Assembly (NCBI GenBank): GCA_964575605.1
Contig: CAZNRN010000003.1
Coordinates: forward strand, 62,001-126,000
DNA from: JAPWJZ01 sp964575605
GTDB lineage: Bacteria > Pseudomonadota > Alphaproteobacteria > Micavibrionales > UBA2020
Length of the DNA: 64,000 nt
Reading direction: 5' to 3'
Shown: positions 58,074 through 64,000 of the stretch, in pieces
How the letters are laid out: the number at the start of each line of letters is the position of its first letter
Numbering within the stretch: the first letter of the stretch is position 1
Program-made: the position numbers and the translations under genes
Notes under the pieces: generated by a model
Told to the model about the DNA's origin: nothing
The model's input: only the letters and a program-made list of their open reading frames with translations
Databases searched by the model: none

Positions 58074-59045
58074 ATGGACGATTTAAAGTTTTATTATGTA
58101 AATAATATGACCGGAACGCTCTATAAACCGCTGACCATCGGGATTTCCACTTCGGCGCTGTTTGACCTGCGCGAGGAACACGAGGTCTATCAGTCCAAGG
58201 GCATTGACGACTACCGTAAATTGCAATTCGAGCGCCGCCGCGAAATCATGAAGCCCGGCACCGCCTTTTGCGTCATCCAGAAACTGCTGGCCATCAACAC
58301 CCCCGGCGAAAAGCCGCGGGTCGAAGTCGCCCTTATCTCGCGCAACGACATCGAAACCGGCATCCGCGCGCGTTATTCGCTCGACCATTACCAGCTCGAC
58401 ATCCCGCGCATCGCGCTCACGGGCGGCAAGCCGGTTGAATCCGGCCTGCTGAAGGCTTACGGCATCGACCTTTTCCTGTCGAAACATCCCGACGACGTGC
58501 AGCGCGCGGTTGACGGCGACATCGCGGCCTCAGTGCTGCACGACCCGCCCGCCGAAGTCGCGCCCGCCTGCAAGCCCGGCAAAGTCCACTTCGCCTTTGA
58601 CGGCGACATGGTTCTGTTCGGCGGCGAATCCGAGGCCATTTTCCAGCGTGAAGGCCTGCTCGGCTTTTTGAAATACGAAACCGAAAACGCCGAAGTGCCG
58701 ATGCCGCAGGGCCCCTTCGCGAAAGTGCTGTTCGTGATACAGGCATTGAAGGCAACCTTCCCCAAGGAAGAATGCCCGATTGAAACTTCGCTGGTCACCA
58801 TGCGCTCCGGCTCGGCGCAGGTGCGACCGATGAATACGCTGATCGACTGGGGCCAGATTGTCGACGGTGCATACATGATCGGCCGTTCATCGCAGGAAGG
58901 CCATAAATACCAAAAGGTCGACGTGCTGGCGGCGATTGGCGCGGATCTCTTCTTTGACGACCAGACCTACCACACCGAACCGGCGTCGCGCATCGTGCCC
59001 TCGGGCTATGTGCCTCAAAAATCAGGACATAAACACGCCGCCTGA
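58074..59045 (+). CDS. cytosolic 5'-nucleotidase family protein
   Basis: 323 residues. Order of motifs matches the bacterial 5'-nucleotidase family: LTIGISTSALFDLREEHEVY, PGTAFCVIQKLLAIN, VEVALISRNDIETGIRARYS, IPRIALTGGKPVE, DLFLSKHPDDVQRAV, then HFAFDGDMVLFGGESEAIFQ, ETSLVTMRSGSAQVRP and DLFFDDQTYH near the C-terminus. It should dephosphorylate nucleoside monophosphates. No signal peptide. Monocistronic, with a long AT-rich leader. Confidence 0.88.
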   Translation: MDDLKFYYVNNMTGTLYKPLTIGISTSALFDLREEHEVYQSKGIDDYRKLQFERRREIMKPGTAFCVIQKLLAINTPGEKPRVEVALISRNDIETGIRARYSLDHYQLDIPRIALTGGKPVESGLLKAYGIDLFLSKHPDDVQRAVDGDIAASVLHDPPAEVAPACKPGKVHFAFDGDMVLFGGESEAIFQREGLLGFLKYETENAEVPMPQGPFAKVLFVIQALKATFPKEECPIETSLVTMRSGSAQVRPMNTLIDWGQIVDGAYMIGRSSQEGHKYQKVDVLAAIGADLFFDDQTYHTEPASRIVPSGYVPQKSGHKHAA

Positions 59046-59166
59046 TGAATTTTTAATTGCCGCCTTCGGCTGGCGCCGCCATTAACCATTTCCTAAATAT
59101 CCCCGTATATCATGGGGTTGAGGGAATCTGTTCGCAAGAGCAGAATAACCAGGAAGGTTATTGGCC

Positions 59167-60513
59167 ATGGCGCCCGTCAAGGATGACAGCAATTTTCAGC
59201 TCCCGCGCATCACGCAGGCAGAACTGAACGAGATCATCAGGAAGCACCAGAACTTCCTGACCGCCCGCCCCAATGGCGCGCGCGCCGTGGTGCGCGACAA
59301 GGACCTTTCACGCCTCTCCTTCATCGGCCAGAACCTCTCGCAATCGGATTTCACCGGCTGCATCATGGCGCATGCCGACCTGACCAACGCAAGCTTCGAA
59401 AGCGCGACGCTGTTCGGCTGCGATTTCACCAACGCGCGCCTGACCAACACACGTCTCGCCCGCGCCGACATGCGCGGCGCTGCCATCGGCGGCGCGGATT
59501 TGTCGAAGGCCGATATGACCGGCGCCGATCTGCGCGAGGGCAAGACCATCATCAAGCGCAAGATGAAAAAGAAAGGCGACGAATACGCTAAGGAAGCCGA
59601 GGCCGGAATCGTGCATTTTACCGGCTCGGATTTGACCGGCGCGATTTTGAACGGCGCGATGGCGATTTCGGCGGATTTCACCGATTCAGTCCTGCTCAAC
59701 GCCTCGATGCAGGGCACGAAGCTGATGGGCGCGAACATGAAGGGCGCGGACCTGTCGAACGTGAACCTGGGCGGCGCGGATATGCGCAACGCAGATTTTT
59801 CCTACGCCACCATGACCGGCGCGCAGATGGAAGACGCCGAAAAATCAGGCACAAACTTCAACCTTGTGCTGACCGGCGAAACGGTCGGCCAGGCCGTGAC
59901 CGAAATCCCGCTGACGCTGGACGAACTTATCATCCAGCACACGCGTTGGGTCGCGACATCCGGCCGTCAGGGCAAGCAGATGACGCTGACCGAAGTCGAC
60001 ATGCGCAGGGGCCCGAAACTGGCCGCCATGCGCCTGACCGCCATCCGCGCCAACAAATGCACCTTTGCCGAGATGGATATGCGCAGTATCGAATTGCAGG
60101 GCGCCAACCTCGACGATTCAGACTTCCGCAAGGTGAAACTGCAAAGCGCGGATTTGCGCGGCAGCCGTTTCCGCGGCGCCATCTGCCACCGCACCGAATT
60201 CAGCCGCGCCAACATGAACCCGCTGATCTTGAAGAAACCTGACGGAATTACCTACCACATCCCCTGCCGGCTGGAGGGGGCGCAGCTGCGCCACGCGGTT
60301 TTCAACGGCACGCGGATGATGCACGCAAGGTTCAACAACTGCGACCTGACCGGCGCGGATTTCACCAACTGCGATTTGCGCGGCGCGGTCTTTACCGGCG
60401 CCGACCTGACCGAAGCGAAGTTCAAGGATTCCGTCCTGGAAGACGCTACATTCGATGACGGAAAATTTCCCGAGCAAAAACAGGAAGAAGACTTCGAAGT
60501 CGAGGGCGTATAA
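59167..60513 (+). CDS. pentapeptide-repeat protein
   Basis: 448 residues. Three blocks of A(D/N)LxX repeats: about 50-120 (ADLTNASFESATLFGCDFTN), 155-225 (TGSDLTGAILNGAMAISADF; ANMKGADLSNVNLGGADMRN) and 295-435 (IELQGANLDDSDFRKVKLQS; NNCDLTGADFTNCDLRGAVF). Between the second and third is LDELIIQHTRWVATSGRQGK, and a related module RKHQNFLTARPNGARAVVRD opens the protein. Repeats stack into a right-handed beta-helix; some such proteins mimic DNA and bind gyrase, but nothing specific is seen. AGGAAGG precedes the ATG. Confidence 0.85.
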   Translation: MAPVKDDSNFQLPRITQAELNEIIRKHQNFLTARPNGARAVVRDKDLSRLSFIGQNLSQSDFTGCIMAHADLTNASFESATLFGCDFTNARLTNTRLARADMRGAAIGGADLSKADMTGADLREGKTIIKRKMKKKGDEYAKEAEAGIVHFTGSDLTGAILNGAMAISADFTDSVLLNASMQGTKLMGANMKGADLSNVNLGGADMRNADFSYATMTGAQMEDAEKSGTNFNLVLTGETVGQAVTEIPLTLDELIIQHTRWVATSGRQGKQMTLTEVDMRRGPKLAAMRLTAIRANKCTFAEMDMRSIELQGANLDDSDFRKVKLQSADLRGSRFRGAICHRTEFSRANMNPLILKKPDGITYHIPCRLEGAQLRHAVFNGTRMMHARFNNCDLTGADFTNCDLRGAVFTGADLTEAKFKDSVLEDATFDDGKFPEQKQEEDFEVEGV

Positions 60514-60590
60514 CGTTTTTACGCGGAGCGCTCTTCTTCCCTATACGCCTGATCATACTGCCCTTTCCCCGAGTCTGCAAAAAACGCATG

Positions 60591-60756
60591 CGTTTCAGAA
60601 CGTTTCAGAACGTTTCACCTATGGGGTATACCCCACTCAAAACGTGCAAAAACGCGCATATTTCAACAGGCCTATGCCGCTGTAACATTAAACGAATTTG
60701 ACTTATGCGTTTCAGGGCGTTTCAGAGCGTTTCAGAGCGTTTCAAAATGTTTCATT
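60591..60756. repeat. 10-bp-phased CGTTTCA array with central palindrome
   Basis: This 353-base gene-free gap holds two blocks. Block 1: CGTTTCA at 60591, 60601, 60611. Block 2: CGTTTCA at 60709, 60719, 60729, 60739 and TGTTTCA at 60749. Spacing is exactly 10 bases within each block, close to one DNA turn, so all copies face one side of the helix. Between them GGGGTATACCCC (60623-60634) is a perfect 12-bp palindrome. The rest of the gap shows no gene. An iteron-like or cooperative operator array is likely. Confidence 0.75.
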
Positions 60757-60823
60757 TTTTCGGGGATCAAAACAGGTCATACTAAAAACATGATCCCCTT
60801 GTCAGCACAGGGGGCAAAAAGAA

Positions 60824-60852
60824 AAAACCCCGGACGGCAATCCGGGGTTTTT
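60824..60852. terminator. bidirectional rho-independent terminator
   Basis: Stem AAAAACCCCGGA / TCCGGGGTTTTT around CGGCAA. It lies 15 bases past the stop of the leftward gene at 60867. Confidence 0.85.
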
Positions 60853-60866
60853 AATTTCCAAAAGCC

Positions 60867-61298
60867 TTAGAAAAACTTCGGCCCGCCGGGTTTTTTCCTG
60901 GGCGGCTTGCGGGTTGGCTGCGGAGGCCTGGCGTTTTGCTGCATGGCCTTGCGCAGTTTTTCGATGTCGTCGAGCGACATAGGCATCGGGCCCTTGCCCG
61001 AGGGCACGGCGGCGGCGTGGTGGAGGCCGACGACGTTTGGGTGGCCGGTTTCCATCAGGCGGCGGATTTCGGCGTAGTCGACCAGCACGAAGTAGCTGTT
61101 CTTCGGCAGGCTGCGCGCCATGTGGGGATGGACTTCGTCGGCGGGCTGCGCGCCATAGGCGTCGTCGATCACCGGGTTTTCGAGGCCGAGCTTTGATTTC
61201 AACTGCTTGTAGGCCTCGGCGTTGTTCGCGGGCGCGTCGGCCCTGGACAAACGGACGGTAAGGATGCCGTAAAGACGCGGGCGTTCGGGCTCGGGCAT
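60867..61298 (-). CDS. hypothetical protein with basic Pro-rich tail
   Basis: 143 residues, no family recognised. Residues 1-110 look folded (RLYGILTVRLSRADAPANNA; KNSYFVLVDYAEIRRLMETG), then the C-terminus is Pro/Arg/Lys-rich (RPPQPTRKPPRKKPGGPKFF), suited to nucleic-acid contact. TCAGGAG precedes the ATG. Divergent from mutL with a 100-base AT-rich gap. Confidence 0.65.
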   Translation of the reverse strand: MPEPERPRLYGILTVRLSRADAPANNAEAYKQLKSKLGLENPVIDDAYGAQPADEVHPHMARSLPKNSYFVLVDYAEIRRLMETGHPNVVGLHHAAAVPSGKGPMPMSLDDIEKLRKAMQQNARPPQPTRKPPRKKPGGPKFF

Positions 61299-61398
61299 AA
61301 CGAAGCTCCTGAAAGAAAGGATAAAATGAAAGAATTATGGTTAAAATTATGGAAGCTTGCCCCCTTTGTCAAGCGGCTGATTCAGGCTATAAAGGGGC

Positions 61399-63225
61399 AT
61401 GTCCATCAGGCATTTACCGGAAACGCTGATCAACCAGATCGCCGCTGGCGAAGTGATCGAGCGCCCCGCAGCCGCGGTCAAGGAACTGGTCGAGAACTCC
61501 ATCGACGCGGGCGCAAGCCGCGTGGAAGTCGTTATCCGCGACGGGGGCGCCAGCCTGATCGCGATTACCGACGACGGCATCGGCATGGATGCGGGCGAAC
61601 TGGAGCTGGCCGTCGAACGCCATTGCACATCGAAACTGCCGGACGACGATCTGGTGAATATCGCCTCGCTTGGTTTCCGCGGCGAGGCCCTGCCCTCCAT
61701 CGGCGCGGTCAGCCGTTTGAGCATCACCAGCCGCAAGAAAGGCGCAAGCGAAGCCTATGTTATCAAGGTGGAAGGCGGCAAGAAGACCAAGCCCGCCCCC
61801 GCAGCATTGACGCAGGGCACGAAAGTCGAAGTGCGGGATTTGTTCTATGCGACGCCCGCGCGCCTGAAGTTCATGAAATCGCCGCGCACCGAAATGATGA
61901 ATGTGCGCGACGTGGTGGAACGCCTCGCGATGGCCTGCCCCGACATCCATTTCCGCATGGTGTCGGACGACAAGGAACTGCTGGATTTGCCCGCCGCGCC
62001 CGGCGATTTATACGAAAGCCGTTTGGCGCGCTTGCGGCAGATCATGGGCCGCGAATTTGCCGAGAATGCGCTGCGCCTGGACGCCGAGCGCGATGGCATT
62101 CGCCTGACAGGCTATGCCAGCCTGCCGACGCTCAACCGCGGCACGAACCAGCACCAGCATTTCTACGTGAATACAAGGCCCGTGAAGGACAGGCAGCTGA
62201 TCGGCGCGATACGCGGCGCTTACATGGATTTCCTTGCGCCCGACCGTCACCCGATGCTCTGCCTTTTTATCGACCTGCCGCCCGCCTTGGTCGACGTGAA
62301 CGTGCATCCGGCCAAGGCCGAAGTGCGCTTCCAGGATTCGGCGCTGGTGCGCGGGCTGATTGTCGGCGGGCTGAAACACGCGATTACACAGGCAGGCCAC
62401 CGCGCCTCGACGACAGTGGCGGAACAGACGTTGCAATCGTTCCAGCAGCCTGTGCCGCAAGGCAATTCCGGCGTGGCGTGGGACGGCGGTTACCGTCAGG
62501 GGCAGCCGGGATACAAGAATTTGAAGGGCATGGAGGGCGCGCAGTATACGGGCGCCGCCTTTGCGTCATCGGGCAACCTTGCGCTGGGCTCCGCCCCTGC
62601 GGCGCGCGCGCATCTGGAGCCCGTGCCGATCGACGTGCCGGCGGAATACCCGCTGGGCGCCGCCTGCGCGCAGCTGCACGAAACCTATATCGTGGCGCAG
62701 ACGAGGGATGGTTTGGTGCTGGTCGACCAGCATGCGGCGCACGAACGGCTGGTTTACGAAGAAATGAAAAAATCGCTGGCGGCGGGCATGATTGCGCGCC
62801 AGCCGCTGTTGCTGCCCGAAGTGGTGGAAATGGACGCGCCATCGGCCGAACGGCTGGTCGCGCGCAAGGACGAACTGGCGGAACTGGGCCTTGTCATCGA
62901 CAGTTTCGGCCCCGGCGCGATTGTGGTGCAGGAGGTGCCCGCGCTGCTGGGCTCAACCAACATAAAACAGATGGTCATGGATCTGGCCGACGATATCTCC
63001 GCCTTCGGGCAGGCGATGAGCCTGAAGGAAAAGCTGGAAGAGGTTTGTTCGACCATGGCCTGCCATGGTTCGGTGCGCGCAGGGCGCCGCCTGACCCAAG
63101 GCGAAATGAACGCGCTGCTGCGCCAGATGGAAAACACGCCGCATTCGGGGCAGTGCAACCACGGCCGCCCCACTTACGTGGAATTGAAACTGCACGATAT
63201 CGAAAAACTGTTCGGGCGAAGGTAG
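61399..63225 (+). CDS. mutL: DNA mismatch repair protein MutL
   Basis: 608 residues. GHKL ATPase at the N-terminus: ELVENSIDAGASRVEV with the catalytic Glu, DDGIGMD and SLGFRGEALPSIGAVS (about 93-108). A Gly/Gln-rich linker (about 345-410) leads to the dimerisation/endonuclease domain with DQHAAHERLVYE (about 443-454), GQCNHGRPTYVEL and ACHGSVRAG. The DQHAxxExxxxE motif means it should nick DNA itself. Start ATG follows AAAGGGG. The membrane protein gene starts 3 bases after the stop. Confidence 0.95.
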   Translation: MSIRHLPETLINQIAAGEVIERPAAAVKELVENSIDAGASRVEVVIRDGGASLIAITDDGIGMDAGELELAVERHCTSKLPDDDLVNIASLGFRGEALPSIGAVSRLSITSRKKGASEAYVIKVEGGKKTKPAPAALTQGTKVEVRDLFYATPARLKFMKSPRTEMMNVRDVVERLAMACPDIHFRMVSDDKELLDLPAAPGDLYESRLARLRQIMGREFAENALRLDAERDGIRLTGYASLPTLNRGTNQHQHFYVNTRPVKDRQLIGAIRGAYMDFLAPDRHPMLCLFIDLPPALVDVNVHPAKAEVRFQDSALVRGLIVGGLKHAITQAGHRASTTVAEQTLQSFQQPVPQGNSGVAWDGGYRQGQPGYKNLKGMEGAQYTGAAFASSGNLALGSAPAARAHLEPVPIDVPAEYPLGAACAQLHETYIVAQTRDGLVLVDQHAAHERLVYEEMKKSLAAGMIARQPLLLPEVVEMDAPSAERLVARKDELAELGLVIDSFGPGAIVVQEVPALLGSTNIKQMVMDLADDISAFGQAMSLKEKLEEVCSTMACHGSVRAGRRLTQGEMNALLRQMENTPHSGQCNHGRPTYVELKLHDIEKLFGRR

Positions 63226-63228
63226 GAT

Positions 63229-63729
63229 ATGGCCGCAGAAGACAAGACAGAAACCAAGACCACCTATTACCTCTGCATGGCGCTATACGCCGTTTTCGGC
63301 CTTTCATGCGTGATGCAGTTCTCGATCACTGCGATACTGGCCGCGACGGCGGCGATGACGGTCGCGCTGGTACTGGCCTCCATCTACCGCAGGAAGACCA
63401 AAGGCACATTCTACGAAACGCATTTCCAGTGGCTGGTGCGCACCTTCTGGATCGGCGGGGCGGTCTACATGCCCTTTATCACCGTCGCGGCCGCCATCAT
63501 CATGTATTCCGAAATGGACCAGAGCGCGATGATCGAGGCGATGCAGAACGGCGAAACCGACCATATGGCGCTGGCCGAAATTTTGATCAAGGCCAACCAG
63601 GGCGTCTTTTCGATGCTCTACCTGTCGCTGTTCCTGCCCTTTACGGGATGGTGGATTTACCGCTGCGTCGCGGGCGTCCGCCGCCTGATGCGCAAGGAAG
63701 CCATGCCCGACCCGCTGCGGTGGATTTAG
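63229..63729 (+). CDS. membrane protein, COG3671/DUF4870-like
   Basis: 166 residues with four membrane segments: LCMALYAVFGLSCVMQFSI, AILAATAAMTVALVLASIYR, FWIGGAVYMPFITVAAAIIM and VFSMLYLSLFLPFTGWWIYR. The loop ETHFQWLVRTFW is typical of the DUF4870-like family of predicted membrane proteins. Function unknown. It is coupled to mutL (3 bases between them) and its end overlaps the convergent ATP12 gene by 4 bases. Confidence 0.7.
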   Translation: MAAEDKTETKTTYYLCMALYAVFGLSCVMQFSITAILAATAAMTVALVLASIYRRKTKGTFYETHFQWLVRTFWIGGAVYMPFITVAAAIIMYSEMDQSAMIEAMQNGETDHMALAEILIKANQGVFSMLYLSLFLPFTGWWIYRCVAGVRRLMRKEAMPDPLRWI

Positions 63730-64000
63730 GCCGCGCCGATCAGGTCGCGGAACTGCGCCAGCGACTGTAATTCTTTTTTGATATGGTCGAGCCGTTTGCG
63801 GGCGAGCGCGTCTTCGCCCCAGGTTTCCAGCTGGTAATTTTCATCGACCGTCGCGGCACGGTACGCGCTATCGGCGTCGAGGTAACCATCAAGCAGCGCC
63901 AGCGCAATGACGGCCGAACCGCAAAGCGCCGTTGCCGCCTGCGCGACGGTGAAGGCGGCGGGGTTTAGCCCTGTGATAGCCTTGTTCAGCGCCTCCAGCG
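63726..64000 (-). CDS. ATP12-family F1-ATPase assembly chaperone, C-terminal part
   Basis: Read from the window edge, the minus strand gives 91 codons ending in TAA at 63728-63726: LEALNKAITGLNPAAFTVAQ, ATALCGSAVIALALLDGYLD, AYRAATVDENYQLETWGEDA and a final LQSLAQFRDLIGAA. The segment SAVIALALLDGYLDAD with VDENYQLETWGED is the ATP12 C-terminal pattern. The protein helps assemble the alpha subunit of ATP synthase. The N-terminal part lies beyond base 64000. Confidence 0.8.
   Translation of the reverse strand, partial: LEALNKAITGLNPAAFTVAQAATALCGSAVIALALLDGYLDADSAYRAATVDENYQLETWGEDALARKRLDHIKKELQSLAQFRDLIGAA

Noticed and set aside
60591..60756. CRISPR array
   Set aside because: Units are only 7-10 bases with no unique spacers and no cas genes are present.
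61326..63770. 814-codon plus-strand frame over mutL
   Set aside because: It overlaps all of mutL in another frame and is Arg/Gly-rich without any recognisable domain; MutL motifs are unmistakable in the chosen frame.

Overview
The window is about 64 kb of GC-rich chromosome from an alphaproteobacterium. The lineage call rests on families largely confined to or typical of that class (DUF1491, DUF4167, an ATP12-type F1-ATPase chaperone) and on the run lysC, ptsP, rodZ-like, prfA, prmC, DUF4167, clpB, an order I recall from Rhizobiales and Rhodospirillales. The density of ankyrin genes would fit a host- or prey-associated member (for example a Micavibrio-like lineage), but nothing here fixes the genus. 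I see no rRNA, no credible tRNA, no CRISPR array, no transposase and no phage gene.

Layout. 0.1-4.1 kb: a DUF4142 protein and a leftward operon headed by a Sel1-repeat/AAA+ fusion whose Walker A lysine is replaced by arginine. 4.3-7.2 kb: three coupled ankyrin genes leading into a flavoprotein. 7.2-13.8 kb: a complete leftward SUF iron-sulfur operon (Rrf2 regulator, sufB, C, D, S, T, then grpB-like and A-type carrier). 14-20.8 kb: small proteins, a PAS histidine kinase, a Fur-family regulator, DUF1491, prfC and a degenerate GGDEF protein. 20.8-25.9 kb: tgt, rpmB, small proteins, PilZ, and a divergent SDR/TetR pair around a clear operator. 26-29.9 kb: a three-gene ASCH operon, a lipoprotein, and M17 aminopeptidase coupled to an NlpC/P60 hydrolase. 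30-32.9 kb: a DUF6745/small protein/CbxX-type AAA+ operon bracketed by structured non-coding DNA. 33-46.3 kb: the conserved clpB to lysC block and divergent purA. 46.4-51.9 kb: an AT-rich foreign-looking gene, palindromic repeats, and a second ankyrin cluster of four two-lobed paralogues. 52-57.9 kb: DUF3108 protein, glmU, a small coupled ORF, glmS, a membrane protein, and bolA/monothiol glutaredoxin. 58-64 kb: 5'-nucleotidase, pentapeptide protein, a 10-bp-phased repeat array, mutL, a membrane protein and the end of an ATP12 gene.

How it fits together. Housekeeping themes are Fe-S supply (SUF, glutaredoxin/BolA, Fur), translation termination and quality control (prfA, prmC, prfC, tgt, rpmB, clpB) and cell-wall precursor supply (glmU, glmS, NlpC/P60, RodZ-like). 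The accessory themes are the repeat-protein clusters (ankyrin, Sel1, pentapeptide), two CbxX-type ATPases, and several palindromic or phased DNA elements. The best candidates for something undescribed are the DUF6745/AAA+ operon with its leader and 3' element, the two-lobed ankyrin family with a recurring basic C-terminal tail, and the phased CGTTTCA array at 60.6-60.76 kb. All calls come from reading the sequence; no database search was run.
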